This document shows, one piece after another, positions 36,044 to 44,720 of a DNA stretch of 64,000 nucleotides. The DNA is from Candidatus Saccharibacteria bacterium (GTDB taxonomy: Bacteria; Patescibacteriota; Saccharimonadia; Saccharimonadales; Saccharimonadaceae): positions 248,001 through 312,000 of the forward strand of contig CP066696.1 of NCBI GenBank assembly GCA_016432585.1, read 5' to 3'. The notes under the pieces were generated by a model that made no database searches, was not told where the DNA came from, and saw only the letters and a program-made list of their open reading frames with translations. Every line of letters starts with the position of its first letter. The first letter of the stretch is position 1. The translations under genes were made by a program, and so were the position numbers.

Positions 36044-37750
36044 TTAATGTCCGGCTTGCATGGCTTCGGGTCGAATGTGTCGCGGAAGCATGAAACTCAT
36101 CACGAATGTCACCGCTATAAGGATTCCTTCGTAGATAAGCCCTGCGCGAAATGCGTTGGCAAAGTTATCTGCGTTGGCCTTTTTAACACTTTCCTCTATG
36201 ATGCTACCAATTTTTTCTGACATAGGGTTAGCGGGCTGACCTTCAAGTGCTTCGCAGCTTTCAGGTGTTTCGCTGGCGTCTTTTTGTTTTGCGCTGTCGG
36301 TGTAACATTCCTTTGCGCCCTCGATAATTGGAGATTGCATTTGTTCAGGAATGTTTGCCGCTGTTAGTTCGCTGCGGATGTTCGATTCAACCGACGTAAA
36401 GCTTGCTTCGGCGTTGTGCGAAAGCTGGCCAAAGAAGATAACGCCGATAAGCGCGATACCAATTGCGCCACCAAGCTGCTGAACGGCGTTCATAACGCCA
36501 GACGCAGAACCAGCGTGACGAGGATCGACGTCGGTAAGAACGAGCGCGAAGATAGGTGCCATAATTAGGCCCATACCAAGTCCGGTAATAAGTAGGCCTG
36601 GCGTAAACTGCAGAGGTGCAGTGTCTAGACCGTTCTGCTGAACGGTAATATAGGTAATCGCAAGTCCAATTGCCATAACAATCGCACCAACACTTAGCGC
36701 ATAACGGCCAAGTTTTGGAATAAGCTTTTGGCCGAAAAGGCCGATACTTAGCGCGATACCGACGGCCGTCGGAATACCCGTAAGGGCAGCGGTAATGATC
36801 TCGTAGCCAAGACCAATTTGTAGGAGCAAGGTGAATGGTAGGAAGAATCCGGCCATTGCTGACTGAAACACGATATTAACGGTCAGACCTTTTATGAACG
36901 AACCAGTCTTAAGCAGGATCGGTGCCATAAGAGCCGACTGGTCGATTGAATCTTTGCGTTTTTGCCACCATATAAATAGGGCGAATACAGGAAGGGCAAG
37001 GAACATCATAATGAATGTCCAAATTGGCCAGTCAAGTTCGCGCCCCTGAATAAGTGGAAATACGATAAGGAACATTGCGACCATAATAAGGCCGGTGCCC
37101 CACATATCGAGCTTTAGTGGGTGTGACGATTTACCTTCAGGAAGGTATTTCATAGCCATAAGTAGCGCAAAGATACCGACAGGAATGTTTATCAAGAAGA
37201 TTGGCCGCCAGTCGAGTCCGGCAATATTTGCGTGGATAAGAATACCACCAATAACCGGTCCCATAGACGCGGCGATTCCGGCAAGCGCGCCAAATAGTCC
37301 CATAACTCCTGCGCGTTCATGCGGTTTGAACATCACCTGCATAAGCGACATTACTTGCGGCACCATAAGCGCGGCCATGGCACCTTGCACGAGTCGGGCA
37401 CCAATAAGCACCTCAGGGTTCCAGGCAAATCCACAAAGAAGTGAGGCAAGCGTAAAGCCACCAACTCCAATGAGGAACATTTTTTTATAGCCAAAGACGT
37501 CGCCCATGCGTCCACCTGTTACCAAAAGGACGGCGAAGGCGAGGGCATAGCCGGCGATCATCCACTGGATAGATGCAAAGCTTGCACCTAACCCGCTTTG
37601 GATCGACGGAATGGCAATGTTAACAATAGTTGTGTCGAGGAGGTCCATGACAAAAGCAAGGGCGACAACGACAAGTGCGATCGTGCGCTGCTTGTGGGTA
37701 AATTTGCCCGCATGATGCAACGCCGAATGCGTAGGATGTTCGGTTGACAT
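36044..37750 (-). CDS. MFS multidrug efflux transporter, DHA2 (EmrB/QacA) type
   Basis: A 14-helix drug:proton antiporter of the DHA2 family. The signature MDLLDTTIVNIAIPSI in helix 1 carries the D(x)TIVNVALP motif, and motif A appears as GGRMGDVFGYKKMF. A hydrophilic insertion (about 470-525, LTAANIPEQMQSPIIEGAKE, Cys-containing) precedes the last helix and is longer than usual. Divergent from a marR gene across 85 bases with a perfect palindrome, so MarR control is likely. GGAAAG precedes the ATG. Confidence 0.9.
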   Translation of the reverse strand: MSTEHPTHSALHHAGKFTHKQRTIALVVVALAFVMDLLDTTIVNIAIPSIQSGLGASFASIQWMIAGYALAFAVLLVTGGRMGDVFGYKKMFLIGVGGFTLASLLCGFAWNPEVLIGARLVQGAMAALMVPQVMSLMQVMFKPHERAGVMGLFGALAGIAASMGPVIGGILIHANIAGLDWRPIFLINIPVGIFALLMAMKYLPEGKSSHPLKLDMWGTGLIMVAMFLIVFPLIQGRELDWPIWTFIMMFLALPVFALFIWWQKRKDSIDQSALMAPILLKTGSFIKGLTVNIVFQSAMAGFFLPFTLLLQIGLGYEIITAALTGIPTAVGIALSIGLFGQKLIPKLGRYALSVGAIVMAIGLAITYITVQQNGLDTAPLQFTPGLLITGLGMGLIMAPIFALVLTDVDPRHAGSASGVMNAVQQLGGAIGIALIGVIFFGQLSHNAEASFTSVESNIRSELTAANIPEQMQSPIIEGAKECYTDSAKQKDASETPESCEALEGQPANPMSEKIGSIIEESVKKANADNFANAFRAGLIYEGILIAVTFVMSFMLPRHIRPEAMQAGH

Positions 37751-37769
37751 GTTGTTCTTTCCAATTTAT

Positions 37770-37784
37770 ACTATACGAAATAGT
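37770..37784. promoter_or_regulatory. Second short palindrome in the MFS/MarR intergenic region
   Basis: ACTAT (37770-37774) and ATAGT (37780-37784) flank ACGAA. On the minus strand it overlaps TATAGT/TATAAA sequences that could be the -10 of the MFS gene. Confidence 0.4.
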
Positions 37785-37793
37785 TTATTTAAT

Positions 37794-37818
37794 AATTATC
37801 TTAGATTGTAAGATAATT
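37794..37818. promoter_or_regulatory. Perfect palindromic operator, probable MarR site
   Basis: AATTATCTTA (37794-37803) and TAAGATAATT (37809-37818) are perfect 10-base arms around GATTG, 18 bases before the marR ATG. Arm size and AT-richness fit MarR-family operators. GATAAT in the right arm could be the marR -10, so binding would block both transcripts. Confidence 0.75.
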
Positions 37819-37835
37819 CGAAAGTCGAGTCAACT

Positions 37836-38306
37836 ATGAAATCCAAAAAAGAATTAGTAGAAGAACTCAACCAGTCAATGCAGCGCGCCGGTACCCTTAC
37901 CGTGCTTCATACGAATGCTATCGCCGACAAGATTGGCCTTAGTGCAACAGAATTCGAGTCGATGGATGTTATTACCAGGTACCAGCCAATGAGTGCTGGA
38001 AAACTTGCGGCAAAGTGCGGGCTAACAACAGGCGCAATTACTGGCGTTATTGATCGCCTAGAGCGCGAAGGTCTGGTAACGCGAACACGTGACCCTAAAG
38101 ATCGCCGCCGCGTGTTTTTAAAACCCGTCGACGACGAAGAAAAAAGCTGTATTGTACGCGATGCATATGCGCCGCTAAGTGAGGCATATCATCGTATTGT
38201 TAGCAAATGTACGCCCGAGCAACTTGCATTTTTGGTGCAAATTCACGACGAGCTCAACGACGCCGTTGAGACAATTATTGAAGATATGCGAACGAAGCGC
38301 GCTTAG
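37836..38306 (+). CDS. MarR-family transcriptional regulator
   Basis: Winged-helix dimeric repressor. The recognition region is MSAGKLAAKCGLTTGAITGV (helices 3-4) followed by IDRLEREGLVTRTRDPKDRRRVFLKP, the standard MarR wing with D(x)RR. The N- and C-terminal helices form the dimer domain. At 156 residues the length is typical. Two Cys (in KSCIVRD and SKCTPEQ) could sense oxidation, but this is speculation. Divergent from the MFS transporter, so it most likely represses both genes until a ligand releases it. Confidence 0.9.
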   Translation: MKSKKELVEELNQSMQRAGTLTVLHTNAIADKIGLSATEFESMDVITRYQPMSAGKLAAKCGLTTGAITGVIDRLEREGLVTRTRDPKDRRRVFLKPVDDEEKSCIVRDAYAPLSEAYHRIVSKCTPEQLAFLVQIHDELNDAVETIIEDMRTKRA

Positions 38307-38554
38307 TCTTCGCGGCGTTCAACAATAAGCGTGCATTTGGTAACAAGCGCAGCAATAGCCCCGACTGCGGCAAGAACTGGTGCAAGCACCACCCCAACAA
38401 CGCCAATAGTAAGGGGCAGTTCAATAAGGGTTTTGCCGTCTTCGCCTTTAATAATAATGCGGCGGATATTGCCTTCATTGATAAGTGACTTAACTTTTGC
38501 GAGTAATTCCTCGCCGTTAACGCTGAACTCTTCGGTTTTTTTATCTGCTGTCAT
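38303..38554 (-). CDS. DUF4342 family protein (83 aa)
   Basis: The whole protein matches the DUF4342 pattern as I know it: EEFSVNGEELLAKVKSLINE, then GNIRRIIIKGEDGKTLIELP, then a hydrophobic segment LTIGVVGVVLAPVLAAVGAI and a short CTLIVERRED tail. The function is not established. The start MTADKKTEEF at 38554 is used; the longer frame to 38608 would overlap the uvrC start. It is convergent with marR, overlapping by four bases, and divergent from uvrC 39 bases away. Confidence 0.8.
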   Translation of the reverse strand: MTADKKTEEFSVNGEELLAKVKSLINEGNIRRIIIKGEDGKTLIELPLTIGVVGVVLAPVLAAVGAIAALVTKCTLIVERRED

Positions 38555-38593
38555 ACTATCAGTATACTCTAAATAAAAAGGTATAATACAACT

Positions 38594-40147
38594 ATGAACG
38601 AAGCCCACAAGGCAAAACTAGCCACACTTCCTCGCAGCCCTGGGGTTTATTTTCATAAGTCAAAAACCGGCGAGATTATTTACGTTGGCAAAGCGGCAGT
38701 ATTAAAAAACCGTGTGCGACAATATTTCCAAAACCAACGTGACATGGATATAAAAACCCGCGCTTTAGTTGCCGAGATCGATGACACCGACTGGATTGAA
38801 ACCGAGAGCGAAATCGACGCGCTGTTTCTTGAAAGCGAGATGGTCAAGCGGTATATGCCGCGCTACAATATATTGCTTCGCGATGATAAGTCGCAAACTT
38901 TTGTGCGTATTGATATGAAAAACGAGTGGCCGCACGTCGAATTTACGCGTAATCCTGCCGACGATGGAGCAGATTACTACGGCCCCTACTACAATGGCTA
39001 TGCAGTTAAAAAGGCGCTTCGTTATCTGCGTAAAACATTTCCGTATTACACAAAAACGCCAACAAGCGGCCGACCAGATCTCGACGTTCATATTGGGCTT
39101 AGCCCAAAGCCCGGCACGACAAGCGAACAATACAAAGCCACGCTTCGCAATCTTGTTCGGTACCTAAAGGGCGAGCGTGTGGCGCTGGTGCGCGAACTGG
39201 AACGTGATATGAAAACGGCCGCGGGGTTACAGGACTTTGAAGCGGCGGCAAGTTTTCGCAACAAACTGAATAATCTTCGTGAGCTGCAACGTCGCATTAT
39301 GTTTGGCGATAAGGAGTTTTTGAATATCAGCAAAGACCGTGCGCTGAGTGATCTTCGTGATTTACTTGGCCTTGAAAAAACGCCAGCTCGAATAGAGGGG
39401 TACGATATTTCGCACATGAGCGGCACGAATGTCGTGGCAAGTATGGTGGTATTTACGAACGGTGTGAGCGACCGTGCAAACTATCGCAAGTTCAAAACCC
39501 GTATCGAACACAACGACGATGTTTATAATATGCACGAGACAATTAGCCGGCGTTTTAGCGAAAAAAATATCAAGGCATGGGGAATGCCAGATCTACTTTT
39601 GATTGATGGCGGGAAAGGGCAGCTCGATGCCGCTTTGCGGGCGCTCGAGGAGCGCAATGTCAAAGTACCTGCGATCAGCATTGCCAAGCGAGAAGAAGAA
39701 GTGGTTGTTCATAAAGCCCGCTCGAATGTTAATTTGGAAAAAATGACGGAACTACTAAACGATCCGATTCCTGGCGTGCTTGTTATGAATTCGGGCGAAT
39801 ATCTTATTGTTAATTTGCACGCCGGACAGCTGAACGCATCGCCCCATTCAAAAAACCTTCGTGGAGGCTCAACTCACAGTACGTATTCCGACGTCACGAA
39901 GCTGTTCCAGCGCATTCGCGACGAATCACACCGTTTTGCAGTCAGCTATCATACTGTTTTAAAACGCGCTAAACAAACAGCGAGTAATCTTGAGGATATT
40001 CCCGGTGTCGGTCCGACAACCCGCAAAAAACTTATCCGTACATTTGGTAGTCTTCGTGGTGTTCAGGCGGCAAGCCTTGAGCAGCTTGCCGGTGCCGTTG
40101 GCGAGGCGAAGGCTAAAATTATCTCAAAGTATTTGCCGCCCAAGTAA
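38594..40147 (+). CDS. uvrC: Excinuclease ABC subunit C
   Basis: Makes both incisions in nucleotide excision repair. The GIY-YIG domain covers residues 12-90 (SPGVYFHKSKTGEIIYVGKA), the UVR motif is at about 200 (LQDFEAAASFRNKLNNL), the RNase H-like endonuclease at about 255-400 (EGYDISHMSGTNVVASMVVF, LLIDGGKGQLDAA), and the HhH pair at about 460-517 (LEDIPGVGPTTRKKLIRTFG). At 517 residues it is shorter than the E. coli enzyme (610) because linkers are reduced. TATAAT (38582-38587) lies 6 bases before the ATG. Confidence 0.95.
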   Translation: MNEAHKAKLATLPRSPGVYFHKSKTGEIIYVGKAAVLKNRVRQYFQNQRDMDIKTRALVAEIDDTDWIETESEIDALFLESEMVKRYMPRYNILLRDDKSQTFVRIDMKNEWPHVEFTRNPADDGADYYGPYYNGYAVKKALRYLRKTFPYYTKTPTSGRPDLDVHIGLSPKPGTTSEQYKATLRNLVRYLKGERVALVRELERDMKTAAGLQDFEAAASFRNKLNNLRELQRRIMFGDKEFLNISKDRALSDLRDLLGLEKTPARIEGYDISHMSGTNVVASMVVFTNGVSDRANYRKFKTRIEHNDDVYNMHETISRRFSEKNIKAWGMPDLLLIDGGKGQLDAALRALEERNVKVPAISIAKREEEVVVHKARSNVNLEKMTELLNDPIPGVLVMNSGEYLIVNLHAGQLNASPHSKNLRGGSTHSTYSDVTKLFQRIRDESHRFAVSYHTVLKRAKQTASNLEDIPGVGPTTRKKLIRTFGSLRGVQAASLEQLAGAVGEAKAKIISKYLPPK

Positions 40148-40185
40148 CGCTTATGCTATAGTGACGGAAAAGGAACTGATCGAAT

Positions 40186-40800
40186 ATGGGCATCTTCGAT
40201 AGGCAACGCGAGAACAAATCGGGCTTTACCATCATCGAATTGTTGGTTGTTATTGGAGTTATTGGTATTTTGATTGGTCTTGTGGCGGTCTACTATCCTA
40301 ATTATCAAATGCGCACGCGTAATTCCGAACGAAAAAGCGACCTTTCCCAGCTGGCGACGGCGCTTAACGGCTATGCACTGCAAAAAAATAATCATGTCGG
40401 TCCTGGCAGTGGTTGTGGTTTTTTGGGTGATGGTAGCGGTTGGCTAAACCTCAATAACGACAATAGTGGCGGCTGGTATCCAAAATCTATTCCAAAATGT
40501 TTGCAAGAGGCTGGTCTTTTGAAGACAGAAGACGATATTCTTGATCCGACAGGGTGTCGATCAGACACGGGGGGTATTTGTGGTACGTACCTTACTACCC
40601 CGACAACGGCATATATGAAAGCATCCTGCACAAAGAACGGGCAACCGATCGTCTATGTTATGGCGCATCTTGAGGGCGAACCGCGAAAAGATGCCGAAGT
40701 TGACGCACTTTGTGACACAAATAGTATTGCCTGGTTTAATCCTACAAGTCAAAAGTGGGGAACAAATTACGGTATGAATTACTGGGTTGTCGTAAAATAG
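40186..40800 (+). CDS. Type IV pseudopilin
   Basis: After a basic leader (MGIFDRQRENKSG) comes FTIIELLVVIGVIGILIGLV, with the conserved Glu at +5 after prepilin cleavage, and then a pilin-like helix (RNSERKSDLSQLATALNGYA). The C-terminal domain has four to five Cys (SGCGFLG, PKCLQEAG, TGCRSD, GGICGTY, ASCTKN, ALCDTN), likely disulfides if exported. TATAGT and AAAAGGAA lie upstream. It is followed by pepP with its own promoter. Confidence 0.88.
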   Translation: MGIFDRQRENKSGFTIIELLVVIGVIGILIGLVAVYYPNYQMRTRNSERKSDLSQLATALNGYALQKNNHVGPGSGCGFLGDGSGWLNLNNDNSGGWYPKSIPKCLQEAGLLKTEDDILDPTGCRSDTGGICGTYLTTPTTAYMKASCTKNGQPIVYVMAHLEGEPRKDAEVDALCDTNSIAWFNPTSQKWGTNYGMNYWVVVK

Positions 40801-40837
40801 ACGCCGTGCCCGATTACGATGTATCATGGTGATAGAT

Positions 40838-42043
40838 ATGAAGGATTTTTTTACCGCCAACCGCGAACAGCTTGTTGCAAAACTTAATGGCGGGGTAGTG
40901 GTGCTATCGGCGTATGCGAGCATGCAGCGGGCGAACGACTTTGCCTACATGTTCGAGCAAGAATCTAACTTTTGGTGGCTTACTGGTATAGAATCTCCGG
41001 ATTGGCAGCTAATTATAGACGGCACGCGCGGAAAATCCTGGGCGGTTGCTCCGTACCGAAGCAATTCTTCGGAGATTTTCGATGGTAGCCTGTCGCCCGA
41101 CGACGCACTTAAAGTAAGTGGCGTTAGCGAGGTTATTACGCACGACAAGGCAATAGTGCTTCTTCGAGATTTAGCCAAAAAGCATAGTGTCGTATACACT
41201 CTTGGGGAGCCGCCTTATGCTGAGTATTTTGACTTTGTTCAAAACCCGGCGCCTAAAAAAATCCACGATCTTTTGAATAGGACATTTAGTTCTGTGCAGG
41301 ACTGTCGAAAAGAATTGTCGCAACTTCGGGCAATAAAGCAGCCCATTGAAATAACGCTTATTAAAAAAGTAGTAAATCTGACGGTCGATGCTTTCGAAAT
41401 TGTTAAAGAAAAGCTCCCCGAAATGGGCTACGAATACGATGTAGAAGCGGAGTTTTCTTACCATTTTCGAAAGAACGGTGCCGTAGGTCACGCTTACGAT
41501 CCTATCGTTGCCTCTGGAAAAAATGCTTGCACGTTGCATTATATTAAAAACTCCGCAAAGCTTAAAAAACGGGACTTATTACTACTGGATATCGGGGCGC
41601 GCAGACAGGGTTATGCAGCGGATGTCTCACGTACCTATGCGCTTGGTGAGATCTCAAAGCGCCAGCAGGATGTTCATTCGGCTGTTAGTGCCGCTCATGC
41701 AGAAATTATCAGCCTTTTGAAGCCAGACTATTCCGTAGAGCAGTACCAGCGCGATGTCGATGAAATCATGACGAATGTCCTAATGAGTCTTGGTCTTATG
41801 AAAGATGCCAAAGATGAAAAAAACTATCGAAAGTATTTTCCACATGCAATCAGTCATGGCTTGGGGATTGATCCTCATGATAGTCTTGGAGGTCCCCGCT
41901 TTTTTCAACCGAACATGGTGCTTACTGTTGAACCTGGGGTTTATATACCCGAAGAAGGTATTGGGGTGCGTATTGAAGACGATATCCTTATTACGACTAC
42001 AGGAAACACGAATTTAAGCGGTCGTCTCTCGACAGAACTATAA
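40838..42043 (+). CDS. pepP: Xaa-Pro aminopeptidase (M24B, PepP)
   Basis: Metallopeptidase releasing N-terminal residues ahead of proline. The creatinase-like N-terminal domain covers 1-165; the pita-bread domain carries the metal ligands LLLDIGARRQGYAADVSRTY (two Asp), HGLGIDPHD (His), TVEPGVYIP (Glu) and GVRIEDDILI (Glu). The start at 40838 is favoured over an in-frame ATG at 40826 because TATCAT (40822-40827) overlaps the earlier codon. At 401 residues it is complete. Confidence 0.92.
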   Translation: MKDFFTANREQLVAKLNGGVVVLSAYASMQRANDFAYMFEQESNFWWLTGIESPDWQLIIDGTRGKSWAVAPYRSNSSEIFDGSLSPDDALKVSGVSEVITHDKAIVLLRDLAKKHSVVYTLGEPPYAEYFDFVQNPAPKKIHDLLNRTFSSVQDCRKELSQLRAIKQPIEITLIKKVVNLTVDAFEIVKEKLPEMGYEYDVEAEFSYHFRKNGAVGHAYDPIVASGKNACTLHYIKNSAKLKKRDLLLLDIGARRQGYAADVSRTYALGEISKRQQDVHSAVSAAHAEIISLLKPDYSVEQYQRDVDEIMTNVLMSLGLMKDAKDEKNYRKYFPHAISHGLGIDPHDSLGGPRFFQPNMVLTVEPGVYIPEEGIGVRIEDDILITTTGNTNLSGRLSTEL

Positions 42044-42068
42044 ATTATCGCTATAGTAGAGGTAACGT

Positions 42069-42464
42069 ATGAAAAAACAATTTTTTGTGTTTGTCCTTCG
42101 TTGGATATTAAACTCGATAGGGTTATGGATTGCTGTGCGTATCTTTGGTACGGGTTACAGCGATAGCGAACTTGCAACGGGCGTTTGGGTTTTCTTGCTC
42201 GCCGGGTTGATATTCTCGGTTATAAACACGATACTTCGCCCTATTGTTATTATTTTGTCACTTCCGGCAATCTTGCTCACCCTTGGTCTATTTACTATCA
42301 TCGTTAACGGCTTTATGGTGTATGTGTCGCTCATGCTGGCACCAGGGCTTCATATGACATTCTGGAACTCTGTTCTTACGGGAATCGTTCTAAGTTTGGT
42401 AAACTATATAGTAAGCAGCGCGCTAGAACTTCAATACGAGCGCCAACAGGAGGGACGACACTAA
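42069..42464 (+). CDS. Phage-holin-family (YvlD-like) membrane protein
   Basis: Four hydrophobic helices in 131 residues, with the family pattern NTILRPIVIILSLPAILLTL GLFTIIVNGFMVY (split here to avoid a long quotation). It matches the 'phage holin family/DUF360' proteins common in non-phage chromosomes; lysis activity is not implied. TATAGT (42053-42058) is 10 bases before the ATG. Its stop overlaps the secG start by one base, so the two are co-translated. Confidence 0.8.
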   Translation: MKKQFFVFVLRWILNSIGLWIAVRIFGTGYSDSELATGVWVFLLAGLIFSVINTILRPIVIILSLPAILLTLGLFTIIVNGFMVYVSLMLAPGLHMTFWNSVLTGIVLSLVNYIVSSALELQYERQQEGRH

Positions 42465-42700
42465 TGAATATTGACAGCATTTTACAAACAATTACCGTAG
42501 GATCATCTATTTTGATGATACTTGCGATTTTACTTCAGCAGCGTGGCGCGAGCCTTGGTGCTGGCTTTGGTAGCTCGGGGGAACTTTACACAACACGCCG
42601 TGGGCTCGACAAAAACTTGTTCGAAGCAACGATTGTTCTTGCAGTTATCTTCATTCTTTCTATCCTTGTCGGCCTTCTTTTACCAGCATTTAATCTTTAA
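42464..42700 (+). CDS. secG: Protein translocase subunit SecG
   Basis: Two-helix accessory subunit of the SecYEG channel. The first helix is ITVGSSILMILAILLQQRG, followed by the conserved GASLGAGFGSSGELYTTRRG loop and a second helix near the C-terminus. At 78 residues it is normal. It sits between the holin-like gene and a solute-binding protein that needs Sec export. Confidence 0.92.
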   Translation: MNIDSILQTITVGSSILMILAILLQQRGASLGAGFGSSGELYTTRRGLDKNLFEATIVLAVIFILSILVGLLLPAFNL

Positions 42701-42714
42701 AATAAGGGGGCAGT

Positions 42715-44502
42715 GTGGCAGACGAAAAACGTGGATGGCAGCAGTTTCGTGAGCTAAGTTTTGATAAAAAAAAGCTGTCTCGGCGTGTCAAAAAAGCCGA
42801 AGGCGCAACGACGCGGCACGCGCACAAATTTATCGTTACTCGTCTCGATAACATTCGATCCGTTCGTCGGCATATCATTAGCTGGCTGCTTCTTGTTGGC
42901 GTTATGATTGTGGCCGTTGGCGCGCAGTATTTTTGGTTTCAGCAAAGCTATCAAACCGTAGCTGCTGCCAGGGGTGGTACCTATGCCGAGGCGTCGCTTG
43001 GGCCGATTGAAACGCTCAATCCGCTTTATGCGTCTTCTAGCTCCGAGATTGTGGCAAGCAGACTCCTCTTTTCGTCGCTGTATAATTACGATTCCACAGG
43101 ATATCTACACGGTGATCTTGCTGAAAACATGCAGGTTGATAAAACCAAAACAATCTACACGCTAAAAATTCGCTCAGACGCAAAATGGACAGACGGTACT
43201 CGCCTTACCGCGGGTGATGTTGCGTTTACTGTTAACCTCATAAAGAACCCCGAGACCCGTTCGGCACTTCGCGTTAACTGGCAAGATGTGACTGTTAAGG
43301 CGCTTGATGATATGACCGTTCAGTTTAAGCTACCGGCAGTGTACGCAGCATTCCCGAACGCGTTAACGTTTGCCGTGTTGCCACGTCATATTCTTGAAAC
43401 GGTCGACCCTGGTGCGGTACGCGAGAATACCTATAGCCAAGATCCTATCGGAAGTGGTCCGTTTAGCTTGCGACTACTGCAAAGTACATCCAATCATAAA
43501 ATCGCCCACCTTGCCGCAAGCGAAAACTATTATGGCGGAACGCCTATGCTCAGTAGGTTTGAAGTCCATGCTTATACTAGTCAAGATGATATTTTCCGCG
43601 CCCTAAAGACAGGTGAGGTGTCGGCAGCAGCAGATCTGACTGGCGTAAACTCGTCGCAAATAGATACGCACAATTACGATATTACGGCGCAGGCGATTAA
43701 TAGCGGCGTTTACGCTATGTTTAATATGGATTCCCTTGTTCTCAAGGACAAGACTGTACGCGAAGCGCTACGCTTAGCGACCGACACAAAGACCGTTCGC
43801 GACGCACTGACAACTCCCGTTGGAAAACTAGATTTGCCAGTACTCGAAAGCCAGGTTAGCGGAGTGGGGCTTGCGACGGTGCCGACCCCAAATGCTGATC
43901 AAGCCGCGGCGCTACTTGAAAAACGCGGCTGGGTGCTGAAAGATGGCGTGCGTACGAAAGGCGCGCAAAAATTGCAGCTAACCGTCGCAACAACAAAGAA
44001 TGCTCAATACGAAAAGGCGCTCGAGGCAGTTACTGGTCAGTGGCGAAAAATTGGCGTTGCTGTAACAACAAATATCGTTGATACTGCCGATCCATCGACT
44101 AATTTTGTGCAAAATGTCTTGCAGGCTCGTAACTACGACGTACTCTTGTACGAACTGTTTATTGGCGCAGACCCAGATGTTTATGCGTACTGGCACTCTT
44201 CGCAAATTGGCATGAGAGGCTACAACTTCTCTAACTATGCCAACAGCATATCAGACGCGGCGCTTGCAAGCGCAAGGTCGCGCACCGAACCAGCTCTTCG
44301 TGCGGCAAAATACAAATCTTTTGTTCGCCAATGGGTAAATGATGTTCCTGCAGTTGGGCTATACCAGCCGGTTTCTGAATATGTTGTTAATAAGCATGTT
44401 AAATCGGTTGATGTTTCCAATAAGCTTATTTCAGCATACGATCGCTTCTCGAATGTTCTCGATTGGAGCGTTAACCAGAAATCGGTTTACAAAACACCGT
44501 AA
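42715..44502 (+). CDS. Membrane-anchored solute-binding protein, SBP_bac_5 (oligopeptide) type
   Basis: Extracytoplasmic binding protein of the oligopeptide/nickel class. A basic cytoplasmic arm (1-50) precedes one membrane helix (about 55-78), rather than a lipoprotein signal. Family features are GPIETLNPLYASSSSEIVAS, YTLKIRSDAKWTDGTRLTAG, DVAFTVNLIKNP, and the C-terminal half with LYELFIGADPDVYAYWHSSQ. At 595 residues it is slightly long because of the N-terminal arm. The start is a GTG with AAGGGGG upstream. No permease or ATPase genes are adjacent, so it is an orphan here. Confidence 0.88.
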   Translation: MADEKRGWQQFRELSFDKKKLSRRVKKAEGATTRHAHKFIVTRLDNIRSVRRHIISWLLLVGVMIVAVGAQYFWFQQSYQTVAAARGGTYAEASLGPIETLNPLYASSSSEIVASRLLFSSLYNYDSTGYLHGDLAENMQVDKTKTIYTLKIRSDAKWTDGTRLTAGDVAFTVNLIKNPETRSALRVNWQDVTVKALDDMTVQFKLPAVYAAFPNALTFAVLPRHILETVDPGAVRENTYSQDPIGSGPFSLRLLQSTSNHKIAHLAASENYYGGTPMLSRFEVHAYTSQDDIFRALKTGEVSAAADLTGVNSSQIDTHNYDITAQAINSGVYAMFNMDSLVLKDKTVREALRLATDTKTVRDALTTPVGKLDLPVLESQVSGVGLATVPTPNADQAAALLEKRGWVLKDGVRTKGAQKLQLTVATTKNAQYEKALEAVTGQWRKIGVAVTTNIVDTADPSTNFVQNVLQARNYDVLLYELFIGADPDVYAYWHSSQIGMRGYNFSNYANSISDAALASARSRTEPALRAAKYKSFVRQWVNDVPAVGLYQPVSEYVVNKHVKSVDVSNKLISAYDRFSNVLDWSVNQKSVYKTP

Positions 44503-44536
44503 CTTCGTTATAATTATCGAGGTTAAACACCCTTAT

Positions 44537-44623
44537 GCGCGAATGGCGGAATTGGTAGACGCGTCAGCTTGAGGGGCTGGTGTCCTTCGGGACGTGGAGG
44601 TTCAAGTCCTCTTTCGCGCACCA
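44537..44623 (+). tRNA. tRNA-Leu (GAG)
   Basis: Acceptor stem GCGCGAA/TTCGCGC, discriminator A and encoded CCA. The anticodon stem TCAGC/GCTGG holds the loop TTGAGGG, giving anticodon GAG. The long variable arm (TGTCCTTCGGGACG) marks a class II tRNA. T-arm GGTTCAAGTCC. Confidence 0.95.
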
Positions 44624-44641
44624 CGATAGAATTATACACAG

Positions 44642-44675
44642 AAAAATGCTCCATAATCGGAGTATTTTTATTTTG
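44642..44675 (+). terminator. Terminator downstream of tRNA-Leu(GAG)
   Basis: AAAAATGCTCC (44642-44652) pairs with GGAGTATTTTT (44659-44669) around ATAATC, with one G-T pair, followed by ATTTT. Confidence 0.85.
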
Positions 44676-44691
44676 AAGAGTTCTACGGAGG

Positions 44692-44713
44692 TGATGCACC
44701 GATGGTGTATCAT
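44692..44713 (+). promoter_or_regulatory. Inverted repeat overlapping the methyltransferase -10 box
   Basis: TGATGCACC (44692-44700) pairs with GGTGTATCA (44704-44712) around GAT. TATCAT (44708-44713), 7 bases before the ATG, lies in the right arm, so a bound protein or RNA hairpin would block expression. Confidence 0.45.
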
Positions 44714-44720
44714 AGTATTT

